A DNA stretch of 64,000 nucleotides from Pseudidiomarina insulisalsae (lineage in GTDB: Bacteria > Pseudomonadota > Gammaproteobacteria > Enterobacterales > Alteromonadaceae), in the NCBI RefSeq assembly GCF_003987065.1, contig NZ_PIPY01000004.1, positions 62,001-126,000 on the forward strand, given 5' to 3'. Below are positions 36,733 to 44,953 of this stretch, piece by piece. Both the position numbers and the translations under genes were made by a program. The notes beneath the pieces were generated by a model. It did not search any database and was not told the origin of the DNA. It was given only the letters and a program-made list of their open reading frames with translations. How positions within the stretch are numbered: position 1 is the stretch's first letter; every line of letters starts with the position of its first letter.

Positions 36733-36752
36733 AAATGAGAATCAATTATAAC
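36733..36752 (-). promoter_or_regulatory. Fur-like box upstream of DUF2788-fldA-fur
   Basis: AAATGAGAATCAATTATAAC keeps ten of the first eleven bases of the Fur consensus half and then diverges; it lies 24-43 bases before the DUF2788 start. Weaker than the box at 34478. Confidence 0.5.
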
Positions 36753-36763
36753 ATGCAAGCCTT

Positions 36764-37555
36764 CTAGGTGCGAGAATGTTGCTCTAAAAAGGCCCGCACC
36801 AGACGGTTAAAAATGCGTGGTTTCTCGGCATGCAGCCAATGCCCGGTGCCTTCAATAATTTTAATATCGACGTTGTTAAAGCGCGAGGTAACAGCCTGAC
36901 GATGGGCTTCGGTCAGATAATTGGAGTCACCGCCTTTAATAAACAACACCGGGCCGTCAAACGAGCCCTTGCGCACGGCGCCGGAAATCTCATCGTAGCA
37001 GGCATCGATGACCGGCAGATTCAAGCGCCACTGATAGCTATCGTCGACGCGCTGCAGGTTTTTCAGTAAAAACTGCCGCACGCCGCGATCATCAACGGCT
37101 TGTGCCAGTTGCTGATCGGCATCCTGACGGCTTTTCACTTTGCTGAGGTCAATGCTTTCCAGCGCATCCAGAATATGGCGGTGGCGCGCGTCATAAGCCA
37201 CCGGCGCAACATCGGCGACAACCAGTACGTGGACTTGTTCCGGGTGACTTAAGGCAAACTCCATGGCCAGCTTGCCGCCCATGGAGTGACCGACAATGCT
37301 GACTTTCTTTAGCTTAAGATGAGCCAGCAGCTGTGCAACATCTTCGGCCATGACCTGATAATTCATCTTTTCACTGTGAAAGGAATCACCATGATTGCGA
37401 CAGTCCATGACAATCACCCGATGATCTTCCTCCAGGTCGCGGGCCAGCCGTTTAAGGTTGTCCAGGTCACCGAACAAACCGTGAATAAGTAACACGGCCG
37501 GGCCTTTATTGCCCATCACTTCATAGTTGACGATAGATTCTTGCTGATCAGTCAT
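36764..37555 (-). CDS. ybfF: Alpha/beta hydrolase, YbfF family esterase
   Basis: Cytoplasmic acyl-CoA/ester hydrolase of 263 residues. The oxyanion-hole region LLIHGLFGDLDN, nucleophile elbow VGHSMGGKLA and catalytic His in GTGHWLHAEKP are present. The order fldA-ybfF-seqA-pgm is the conserved gammaproteobacterial one. Diverges from seqA. Confidence 0.94.
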   Translation of the reverse strand: MTDQQESIVNYEVMGNKGPAVLLIHGLFGDLDNLKRLARDLEEDHRVIVMDCRNHGDSFHSEKMNYQVMAEDVAQLLAHLKLKKVSIVGHSMGGKLAMEFALSHPEQVHVLVVADVAPVAYDARHRHILDALESIDLSKVKSRQDADQQLAQAVDDRGVRQFLLKNLQRVDDSYQWRLNLPVIDACYDEISGAVRKGSFDGPVLFIKGGDSNYLTEAHRQAVTSRFNNVDIKIIEGTGHWLHAEKPRIFNRLVRAFLEQHSRT

Positions 37556-37587
37556 ATTGAATTCCTGTACCCTCGAGGTCGGTTGAG

Positions 37588-37593
37588 TATAAT
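37588..37593 (+). promoter_or_regulatory. seqA promoter -10 element
   Basis: Consensus TATAAT 45 bases before the seqA ATG; no convincing -35 at the right distance (CTGTAC at 37565-37570). Confidence 0.45.
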
Positions 37594-37638
37594 AGCGTGC
37601 ATATTGCTAGCTATAAACCCAAAAAGAAGTGAAAGCGC

Positions 37639-38139
37639 ATGAGCAAACGAATTGAAATTGATGACGACATTTATCGTTACCTGGTAAGTCACACGCAACA
37701 TATCGGCGAAAGTGCATCGTCCATTCTACGGCGTTTACTGGAGCTTGAGGGCACCGCGACCAGTGCTGAAGTGGAACCGGCGGTGGCCGAACAGGCGCAT
37801 GGGCGGACGATATTTGACACCATGACCGCTGCCGATCTGGCTGGCCAGCGCAGCGTGGTCGCGCGTTTTCTGTATATTCTTGGCATGCTGCATAAGTGTC
37901 ATCAGCAGACCTTTCCTAAGGTGCTGCAGATCAGCGGTCGTGACCGCCAGTATTTCTCGCGTAGTGCTGCTGAGCTCGAAGCCAGTGGCACCAGTACCAA
38001 TCCGAAACAGATCCCGGGCTCAGACTTTTATGTGGTGACCAACAACAATACGACACGGAAGAAGTCAATGTTGACCCAGGTGGCACTCGAGTTAGGCTAT
38101 GATCAGGCGCAGGCAGAAAAAATCAGGGACTTTTTGTAA
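37639..38139 (+). CDS. seqA: Replication initiation negative regulator SeqA
   Basis: Binds hemimethylated GATC sites, sequesters oriC and organises new DNA; 166 residues (E. coli 181). The N-terminal oligomerisation helix pair MSKRIEIDDDIYRYLVSH and the C-terminal DNA-binding part with IPGSDFYVVTNNNTTRK are conserved. Implies Dam methylation in this organism. Stop and pgm start share one base (TAATG). Confidence 0.96.
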   Translation: MSKRIEIDDDIYRYLVSHTQHIGESASSILRRLLELEGTATSAEVEPAVAEQAHGRTIFDTMTAADLAGQRSVVARFLYILGMLHKCHQQTFPKVLQISGRDRQYFSRSAAELEASGTSTNPKQIPGSDFYVVTNNNTTRKKSMLTQVALELGYDQAQAEKIRDFL

Positions 38140-39776
38140 TGGCGATGCATGACCGCGCCGGACATCCGGCTCTACCAGAGGATTTGACGAACGTTGCGCG
38201 ACTGGTCAGCGCTTATTTTGTCAATGAAGTTGATCCGCGTCAGCGCGCGCAGCAGGTGCAGTTTGGCACCTCAGGCCACCGCGGCTGTTCGTTGACCCAT
38301 TCATTTAACGAAGCGCACATACTGGCCATCAGTCAGGCGCTGGTGGCATATCGTGAAGAGCAGGGCATCACCGGTCCGTTAATGTTGGGCCGTGACACTC
38401 ACGCGCTATCTGAAGCGGCCTATATGACTGCGCTGGAAGTCTTTATCGGTAACGGTATTGAAGTGCATGCGCAAAGCGATGATGGGTATACGCCAACGCC
38501 GGTGATCAGTCATGCCATTTTGCGCTACAACCAAGGGCGCAGCGATGGCCTTGCCGATGGCGTTGTAATCACACCGTCACATAACCCACCGACCGACGGT
38601 GGTTTTAAATATAATCCCCCGCACGGCGGACCGGCAGACAGTAACGCCACCAAGACCATCGAAAAATACGCTAATGCATTGTTGTCGTCTGACCTGTTAG
38701 GGGTTAATGCGGTGAGTTACGGTGAAGCCCGCGCCAGCCACTTGTGCAAGCAGGTTGACTGGCGTGCCAGCTATATTGACGCGCTGGAGCAGGTTATTGA
38801 TATGCAGGCGATCCGCAAAGAACAGCTACGCATCGGCGTGGACGCGATGGGTGGAGCCGGCGCCAGTTACTGGAACCTGATCGCTGAGCGTTATCAGTTG
38901 GATATTGACGTTTACCATGACGAAGTCGATCCAAGTTTTCGCTTTATGACCCTGGACCGTGACGGCAAAATCCGTATGGATTGCTCATCGCCGTACGCGA
39001 TGGCGTCGTTATTGCAACTGAAAGATAAGTACCAGGTGGCGGTGGGGAATGACCCTGACTATGACCGCCATGGCATTGTCAGTCCCAAGCATGGCTTGCT
39101 TAACCCCAATCACTTTTTAGCGGTCGCCATTGACTATCTGTGCCGTCACCGCCAGTGGCCGGCATCGGCGGCGATCGGTAAAACCCTGGTTTCAAGTGCC
39201 ATGATTGATCGCGTGGTGCAAAGTCATGACCGCGAACTACAGGAAATGCCGGTAGGCTTTAAATGGTTCGCGCAAGGGCTACATGAGGGCGCCATCGCTT
39301 TTGCCGGCGAGGAGAGTGCGGGCGCGACATTTTTGGACCGCGACGGGCAGCCCTGGAGTACCGATAAGGACGGCATCATTATGGCCTTGCTGGCGGCAGA
39401 AATTGTCGCCGTGACCGGTCAGGATCTGGGGGATTATTACCTCGAGTTATGCGCGCGTCATGGCACCAGCTATTATCGTCGGCTCGATGTGGCTTCAAGC
39501 GCCGAACAGAATCAGGCGTTTGCCGGTATCCGTGGCTATAAGTTGAAGCTAAGTGAACTTGCCGGGGATCCGGTGCAGGAGATCATGACCAAAGCACCGG
39601 GCAACGGCGCGCTGATTGGCGGTGTGAAAGTGACCACGGCAAATGGTTGGTTTGCCGCACGCCCGTCCGGCACCGAGCCGATTTATAAAATCTACTGCGA
39701 GAGCTTTGTCAGCGAGGAGCATCTGCAGCAGTTAGCGACCGAAGCACAACAACATGTCAATGAGTGGCTCGCCTAA
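38139..39776 (+). CDS. pgm: Phosphoglucomutase, alpha-D-glucose specific
   Basis: Interconverts glucose-1- and glucose-6-phosphate. 545 residues (E. coli 546). The phosphoserine loop is in VVITPSHNPPTDGG, the metal loop in GNDPDYDRHG and the phosphate-binding loop in ARPSGTEP. Coupled to seqA. Its stop overlaps the convergent MFS gene by 4 bp. Confidence 0.97.
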   Translation: MAMHDRAGHPALPEDLTNVARLVSAYFVNEVDPRQRAQQVQFGTSGHRGCSLTHSFNEAHILAISQALVAYREEQGITGPLMLGRDTHALSEAAYMTALEVFIGNGIEVHAQSDDGYTPTPVISHAILRYNQGRSDGLADGVVITPSHNPPTDGGFKYNPPHGGPADSNATKTIEKYANALLSSDLLGVNAVSYGEARASHLCKQVDWRASYIDALEQVIDMQAIRKEQLRIGVDAMGGAGASYWNLIAERYQLDIDVYHDEVDPSFRFMTLDRDGKIRMDCSSPYAMASLLQLKDKYQVAVGNDPDYDRHGIVSPKHGLLNPNHFLAVAIDYLCRHRQWPASAAIGKTLVSSAMIDRVVQSHDRELQEMPVGFKWFAQGLHEGAIAFAGEESAGATFLDRDGQPWSTDKDGIIMALLAAEIVAVTGQDLGDYYLELCARHGTSYYRRLDVASSAEQNQAFAGIRGYKLKLSELAGDPVQEIMTKAPGNGALIGGVKVTTANGWFAARPSGTEPIYKIYCESFVSEEHLQQLATEAQQHVNEWLA

Positions 39777-41074
39777 ACCGGCGAGCTCTCTTTTTTCGTG
39801 TCTTCAGTTTCACTTTCCTGCCCCGCCAGCGCGACCTGATACTCGTGCTCATCCACCAGCGAGGTCAGTAGCTCGTCAGAGGTCTGTGACGGATTGAGCA
39901 TAGCGTAACTACTGGTCAGCTGTTCATCCGCCTTCGCACGACGGGTCACGCGATACAGGGAATACAGACAAACGATGATGGTCAGCATCATAATCAGTAA
40001 GAAGAAATAATTCACCGCACCAAACTGCATGAGCGCAGCCACAGCTGGCGCACCGATAATCGAACCGACGCCGCCGACCTTAATGATCGCACCGGTGGCA
40101 CCGACCATTTGATCTTTTTCCAGATAATCATTGGTGTGCGCCATACCGAGCGAATACAACGGCAGTACGCTGGCACCAAACAAACAGACGCATAGATAAA
40201 TCAGCCAGACCACCGAAGCGCCCAGTTGCGACAGAATAAGCGCCATAACGGAACCTAAACCTGCGCAGACGGCCATAATGACGCGTCGGTCAAAGCGGTC
40301 GGAAAGCAGGCCGATAGGAGCCTGGGCTAACATGCCGCCGAGAATAAATGAGGCCATGAACAAGGACACTTCGCCAACGCTTAGGCCGATATAAATGGCA
40401 TACATGGGTCCAATGCCGTAAAACATGGCATAACAGGCCTGCATGATAAAGGCGTTGACAATTCCCAATGGCACCAGGCGCAGCAAGCTCAGAATAGGAA
40501 CTTTCTTCGCTTCGTGGGTGGTTGGTTCTACCGTGACGCTAATCAGAATTGGGATCAGCGCCAGGTTAATCAGTAGCGCGGCAATAGCAAAGGCGATAAA
40601 GCCTGACGGGTCGGCCACGCCAAGGATTAATTGACCGGCGACCAGGCCACCGTATATCAGCACTAGGTAAACAGAGAGTAAAGTACCTCGGTTTTTGTTG
40701 TCGGCCATGGTATTTAACCAACTCTCGACAATGACAAAAATGGCTGAAATGGCAAAGCCGGTGAGAAAACGCATGATAAACCAGACCGTAGGGTCGACCC
40801 ATATCGCCTGAATAAGAATGGTGGCGGCTGCCAGCGCGGCCAGGCCGCCGAAAGCGCGAATATAGCCGACCCGCCGAATGTCTTTAGGGGCACGGGTGGT
40901 GCCAAACAAAAAGCCGATAAAATAGGCGGACATGATGACACCGGTAGTCAGGGTGCCGAAGTTCTCAATCGCCGCTCTTAAACTGAGCAGCGTACTGGTC
41001 ATGCCTACGCAGATACCGATCAGGGTGATACTGGATAACAGAGAGCTAATGGCGCGTAGTTGTTGTTTGAGCAT
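39773..41074 (-). CDS. MFS transporter (YcaD-like)
   Basis: 433 residues with about twelve helices and a polar C-terminal tail (about 385-433). Loop 2-3 has the reduced MFS motif GTTRAPKDIRRVGYIRAF. Resembles the YcaD/UMF-type group of uncharacterised transporters; substrate unknown. The polar tail of about 50 residues is longer than in YcaD. Confidence 0.88.
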   Translation of the reverse strand: MLKQQLRAISSLLSSITLIGICVGMTSTLLSLRAAIENFGTLTTGVIMSAYFIGFLFGTTRAPKDIRRVGYIRAFGGLAALAAATILIQAIWVDPTVWFIMRFLTGFAISAIFVIVESWLNTMADNKNRGTLLSVYLVLIYGGLVAGQLILGVADPSGFIAFAIAALLINLALIPILISVTVEPTTHEAKKVPILSLLRLVPLGIVNAFIMQACYAMFYGIGPMYAIYIGLSVGEVSLFMASFILGGMLAQAPIGLLSDRFDRRVIMAVCAGLGSVMALILSQLGASVVWLIYLCVCLFGASVLPLYSLGMAHTNDYLEKDQMVGATGAIIKVGGVGSIIGAPAVAALMQFGAVNYFFLLIMMLTIIVCLYSLYRVTRRAKADEQLTSSYAMLNPSQTSDELLTSLVDEHEYQVALAGQESETEDTKKESSPV

Positions 41075-41163
41075 GCCAACAAATCCTTGCGAGATCGGTG
41101 AAAATCAGTCGGTGAATGCAAGAAAGTGTAACACGTCAGATATTTTTCGGAAACGTCAAGAGG

Positions 41164-41172
41164 TTATCCACA
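41164..41172 (+). promoter_or_regulatory. Perfect DnaA box upstream of DUF2066-hda
   Basis: TTATCCACA, the consensus 9-mer. It lies 9 bases before the -35 of the promoter that should drive the operon containing hda. Confidence 0.6.
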
Positions 41173-41181
41173 GCTTGTTAC

Positions 41182-41210
41182 TTGCCCAGCGCCAGAGGGC
41201 TGTTTATGAT
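41182..41210 (+). promoter_or_regulatory. Promoter of DUF2066-hda
   Basis: TTGCCC (41182-41187), 17 bp, TATGAT (41205-41210). The -10 contains the ATG at 41206, which therefore cannot serve as the start of transcripts made here; this supports the start at 41239. Confidence 0.5.
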
Positions 41211-41238
41211 GGGCACAGAAGAGGTCAATGAGAAGTTT

Positions 41239-42330
41239 ATGCGACATTTCATTTTGATGTTTGGGCTACTGCTAAGCCTGCTTGTTACCGGCGCGGTATC
41301 ACCGGGCCATGCAGCGGTGGAGCTAAAAGAGCTGTACCAGTACCGTGTGCAGGTGAACAGCCAGCTTGCCAGTGAGCGTACAGAGGCGCTGCAAGAAGCG
41401 CTGCGCGCGACCTTACTGAAGTTAACCGGTGACACCGATATGCTGGACCATCCCGCAGTCGCTGACGCCATGCGAAATGTACGTGATTACCTGGTGCAGT
41501 ACGGTTATCAGCAGGATGAGCAACTGTGGCTCTGGGCACAATTTGATCAGCCGCAAATTGACCGTTTAATTCAACGTGCGGACTCGGGTATCTGGAGCAA
41601 TTTACGACCTCAGCTCTTAGTTTGGCTGGTTGCCGAAGACGAAGATTTGCAACGGCAGGTATTTGCTGCCGATAGTGAGGCCATTATTGTGCAACAAATG
41701 CGCAATGCTGCGGCGCGGCGCGGCCTGCCAATTCAACTACCACTATTGGATCTGAACGATACGATAACGGTCTCCGTCATCGATATCTGGGCACGGTTTA
41801 TGGATACCATCAGCTTTGCCAGCACCCGTTACAGTCCTGACGGTATTATCGTCGCACGAATTTATCAGACCGATCCCAGCATGGTGACCGCTACGCAACC
41901 CGAGCGCTGGTCCGGCGACTGGACACTGAATTTAGGTGAATTACGCTGGAGCGGACAAGTGCGGGCAATGGATCGCAGCGAGCTTGGCGCTGAAGTGATC
42001 CGCGAGGTGACCGAACAATTGGCAGAACGTTATCGGATTGGGGGACAGACCGAAACCATCAATCAATGGACAGTGACGGTTGAAAACTTAACCTCATTGG
42101 AAGCGACCATTGCAGCGGAACAATTGTTGGCGCAACTGCCAGCAGTGCTGAAAGTGCAATTGGTGGGATACGGCAATGCCACCGGGCGTTTCGACTTAAC
42201 CTTACAAACCGACCCCGCACGAATTCGTCAGGCGATGGATTTAAGCAAGCAACTGCAGGCGGTAAGTGCAGCCGAAGACACGCAGCCTGACGCCAGTAGT
42301 GCCGTATTCAGGTGGATTGCGCAACCATGA
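41239..42330 (+). CDS. DUF2066 domain periplasmic protein
   Basis: 363 residues from ATG 41239. Signal peptide MRHFILMFGLLLSLLV to GHAA. The DUF2066 region covers most of the rest (VNSQLASERTEALQEALRATLLKLTGD onwards, shown here only in part as a landmark at about 40-65). No known function. Upstream ATGs lie in the promoter. It overlaps hda by ATGA, as commonly seen in marine gammaproteobacteria. Confidence 0.88.
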   Translation: MRHFILMFGLLLSLLVTGAVSPGHAAVELKELYQYRVQVNSQLASERTEALQEALRATLLKLTGDTDMLDHPAVADAMRNVRDYLVQYGYQQDEQLWLWAQFDQPQIDRLIQRADSGIWSNLRPQLLVWLVAEDEDLQRQVFAADSEAIIVQQMRNAAARRGLPIQLPLLDLNDTITVSVIDIWARFMDTISFASTRYSPDGIIVARIYQTDPSMVTATQPERWSGDWTLNLGELRWSGQVRAMDRSELGAEVIREVTEQLAERYRIGGQTETINQWTVTVENLTSLEATIAAEQLLAQLPAVLKVQLVGYGNATGRFDLTLQTDPARIRQAMDLSKQLQAVSAAEDTQPDASSAVFRWIAQP

Positions 42331-43007
42331 CGCTGCAACAATTGCCCTTAAACGTGCAGCTGCCGCGTAATGAGACCTTTGCCACTTTAGTGCCCGGCCC
42401 GAACGCTGAAGCGTTGCGGCTGGCGCGTGCTGGCGAACAGGATCTAACCTACCTTTGGGGGCGCGCCGGCGTGGGCAAAAGTCACCTGTTACATGCGCTC
42501 TGTAGTGAGGCGCAAAATCAGGTAATTTATCTGCCATTGAATGAGTTGAAAGACAGTGTCGACGCCCGCATTCTGCGCGGGTTGGAAAGTTATGCGCTGA
42601 TTTGTCTGGATGACATTGACGCGGTGGTGGCAGAGCAGGACTGGGGCTTTGAGCTGTTCGCACTCTTAAACCGGGTGCGCGATCAGGCCACCAGCCGCAT
42701 GCTGGTAACGGCGTCGACTTCACCGGGGCAGTTGCAGGTGGCGTACGCCGATGTCCGCTCGCGGTTAAGCTGGGGGGTGGTAGTGCAGTTACATGAGCTG
42801 AGCGACAGCGACAAAATAACTGCCTTGCAGCAGCGTGCTCATGCCATGGGGCTGGAATTACGCAGTGACACTGCGCAGTTTATGGTACAACGTCTGGGAC
42901 GTGATATGTTGGAGTTGATCGCCAGCCTCGAGCGTCTTGATAAAGCCTCGATTGCCGCGCAGCGCAAGCTGACGATCCCTTTTATTAAGGTCGTACTGGC
43001 AATTTAA
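42327..43007 (+). CDS. hda: DnaA inactivator Hda
   Basis: AAA+ protein that with the sliding clamp stimulates ATP hydrolysis by DnaA (RIDA), limiting re-initiation. 226 residues. The clamp-binding motif QLPLNV lies at the N terminus, a Walker A-like GRAGVGKSH at about 50, and the ending AQRKLTIPFIKVVL matches E. coli. Start overlaps the DUF2066 stop; a TTG at 42312 is not needed. Confidence 0.95.
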   Translation: MTLQQLPLNVQLPRNETFATLVPGPNAEALRLARAGEQDLTYLWGRAGVGKSHLLHALCSEAQNQVIYLPLNELKDSVDARILRGLESYALICLDDIDAVVAEQDWGFELFALLNRVRDQATSRMLVTASTSPGQLQVAYADVRSRLSWGVVVQLHELSDSDKITALQQRAHAMGLELRSDTAQFMVQRLGRDMLELIASLERLDKASIAAQRKLTIPFIKVVLAI

Positions 43008-43402
43008 TTGCCGGATTCCTTCTTCTCATCTTTTAGTTTCTTCAGGCCCAGTCCCAGGGCACGGCCCTGATGCCGGGCAAACCAGGTACAACCGATAAAG
43101 GCTAACGTTGTTAATAACAGCTCGATGGCCGCCCACCAGCGCTGTTCAGGAGCCACATAAAGCATGGTCAGGCTGTGCAGGAAGTACCACATCAGAATAA
43201 AGTTGGCCCAGGCGTGGGTATAGGGCTTGCCACGGATAATGCCGATTAATGGGAACAGCAAGGGCACCACATACACCAGGGTGCGAAATAACAACGAATG
43301 TTCACTATAGCCGGTAGCAAACTGCCACAACAGCACCCATACCAGCAATCCTAAATAACTGACTAAGGCTAACCAACGATAGCGGGCAACCGCAGGACTC
43401 AT
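43004..43402 (-). CDS. DUF2069 membrane protein
   Basis: 132 residues, four helices, Lys/Glu-rich tail (GLKKLKDEKKES). Matches DUF2069, regularly found next to wrbA/hda; function unknown. 12 bp after wrbA, same operon. Ends overlapping hda convergently. Confidence 0.85.
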   Translation of the reverse strand: MSPAVARYRWLALVSYLGLLVWVLLWQFATGYSEHSLLFRTLVYVVPLLFPLIGIIRGKPYTHAWANFILMWYFLHSLTMLYVAPEQRWWAAIELLLTTLAFIGCTWFARHQGRALGLGLKKLKDEKKESGN

Positions 43403-43414
43403 AACTCCGTTCTC

Positions 43415-43987
43415 CTAACGACCAAGCTGAATGGCGGTGCGCGCCACGCGCTCACCTAATTGCTCAGCAAGTTTATTTTCGTACTGATTAATGGTTGAAC
43501 CGGCTGCATGCTCAACGTGAGAAGCGCCATAGGGCGAGCCACCGGCGTCGGTCTGCTGCAATTCAGCTGCAGTGTAGGGAATACCGACGATCATCATGCC
43601 CTGATGCAGCAACGGCACGGCCATCGACAACAAAGTGCTTTCCTGACCGCCATGCATCGAGCTACTTGAGGTAAAGACTGCCGCAGGCTTATCGACTAAC
43701 ACGCCTTTGAGCCATTCTTTCGACGTTTGCTCCCAGAACTTTTGCAGGCCACTGTACATATGCCCGAATCGGGTCGGACTGCCCATGATCAAGCCGTCGC
43801 ACTGCTCGAGATCATCCTTATCGACAATCAAATCACGCCGGCAGGCGGCATTCTCATCGCAATCGACCGTGCGCAGCACCGCTTCGGCACCGGCTTTAGT
43901 TATGCCAGCGCTGATAGCATCGGCCAATTGTTGCGTAGCGCCATTACGGCTGTAGTACAAAACCAGAATACGGGTTGTGTCACTCAT
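43415..43987 (-). CDS. wrbA: NAD(P)H:quinone oxidoreductase, WrbA type
   Basis: Tetrameric FMN quinone reductase, 190 residues. FMN phosphate loop YYSRNGATQQLA, GSPTRFGHMYSGLQKFWEQT and STSSMHGGQE-like segment (SSSSMHGGQE) are typical. Start overlaps arsC (ATGA). Confidence 0.93.
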   Translation of the reverse strand: MSDTTRILVLYYSRNGATQQLADAISAGITKAGAEAVLRTVDCDENAACRRDLIVDKDDLEQCDGLIMGSPTRFGHMYSGLQKFWEQTSKEWLKGVLVDKPAAVFTSSSSMHGGQESTLLSMAVPLLHQGMMIVGIPYTAAELQQTDAGGSPYGASHVEHAAGSTINQYENKLAEQLGERVARTAIQLGR

Positions 43988-44337
43988 TTGACGATCTCCA
44001 GTACTGCCTCCGGAGGTCGGCCTAAACGCGCTTGCGAGCCTTTCACCACAATGGGCCGCTCAATCAGCTTTGGATGCTCGACCATCGCAGTAATCAGCTG
44101 TTCTTCATCGCTCACATCTTTTAATTCAAGTTCTTTATAAACATCTTCTTTTGAGCGCATCAGCTCGCGCGCCGAAACAAACCCCAGCTTGCTAAGCAAT
44201 TCTTTAATTCTTTCGGCACTTGGTGGGTTTTTTAAGTACTCAATAACTTCAGGCTCAATACCTTGTTCCTGCAACAGAGCTAAAGTTTGTCGACTTTTCG
44301 AGCAGCGCGGGTTGTGATAAATACTAACTTCAGACAT
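43984..44337 (-). CDS. arsC: Arsenate reductase (glutaredoxin type)
   Basis: 117 residues; Cys12 in YHNPRCSKSR is the catalytic cysteine, with the arsenate-stabilising Arg in RPIVVKGSQARLGRP. Chromosomal orthologue (YfgD type) in the hda-bepA neighbourhood rather than part of an ars operon, so its physiological role may differ from arsenic resistance. Confidence 0.93.
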   Translation of the reverse strand: MSEVSIYHNPRCSKSRQTLALLQEQGIEPEVIEYLKNPPSAERIKELLSKLGFVSARELMRSKEDVYKELELKDVSDEEQLITAMVEHPKLIERPIVVKGSQARLGRPPEAVLEIVK

Positions 44338-44420
44338 GCTAATACCTCATAAAAAACGATGGCGTTACTGGTTAGTAGTTATTAGTTTAATAACGAACAG
44401 CGAACGTAGTGAGCGCTCGA

Positions 44421-44462
44421 ATAACGAATAACGAATATCTAATATCTAATAACGAATAACGA
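44421..44462 (+). repeat. Heptamer tandem repeat between arsC and tlpA
   Basis: Six contiguous 7-base units: ATAACGA twice, ATATCTA twice, ATAACGA twice. A further ATAACGA (44390-44396) and a variant ACAGCGA (44397-44403) lie just upstream. It ends 32 bases before the TlpA-like start. The pattern is a symmetrical A-A-B-B-A-A order. Confidence 0.85.
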
Positions 44463-44494
44463 TTTTGTATTTACAAAAGCTTACGGGAATTACT

Positions 44495-44953
44495 ATGCGT
44501 TGTCGATTGTTACGCCTGGCACAGCTACTGACACTGGCCACTTTTATCGGCGCTTGTGCGCCTGCTGCTGATTTTCAGACCAACCAGGGAAGCGCGCACC
44601 GCTGGAGCGAGCTCGAGGGCGGTTACGTGATTGTGAATTATTTCGCTGAGTGGTGTGCGCCTTGTCTGCGTGAGCTGCCAGAACTGAACGAGTTCCACCA
44701 TAAGCATGGTGACAAGGCGCAACTTTTTGGCGTCAGCTTTGATGGTTTAACGAACACTCAACTGGCGCAGTTACAGCAACGCTATGGCATTGAGTTTCCG
44801 CTGATCCTGAACGAGCCTGCGGCACAACTGCCATTTCCAGCGCCGCAAATGCTGCCGGCCACCTATGTGGTGACGCCGGCAGGCGAGGTGAAAGGACCAT
44901 TGCTGGGCGAACAGACAGAACAGTCATTGTTGCAGGCGATTAACGCTGATTAG
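44495..44953 (+). CDS. TlpA/ResA-like thioredoxin lipoprotein
   Basis: 152 residues from ATG 44495, preceded by GGGAAT and followed by a lipoprotein signal ending IGAC (Cys21). Thioredoxin fold with active site AEWCAPC at about 58-64 and a cis-Pro in MLPATYVV. Probably a periplasmic disulfide reductase. Position next to arsC and bepA is typical. Overlaps bepA convergently by 4 bp. Confidence 0.88.
   Translation: MRCRLLRLAQLLTLATFIGACAPAADFQTNQGSAHRWSELEGGYVIVNYFAEWCAPCLRELPELNEFHHKHGDKAQLFGVSFDGLTNTQLAQLQQRYGIEFPLILNEPAAQLPFPAPQMLPATYVVTPAGEVKGPLLGEQTEQSLLQAINAD

Noticed and set aside
41116-41238. N-terminal extension of the DUF2066 gene
   Set aside because: It runs through the DnaA box and promoter, and the signal peptide begins at 41239.
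43984-44337. Arsenic resistance operon
   Set aside because: Only arsC is present, in a conserved housekeeping neighbourhood; no arsR, arsB or acr3.
44421-44462. CRISPR array
   Set aside because: Seven-base units directly adjacent with no spacers and no cas genes nearby.
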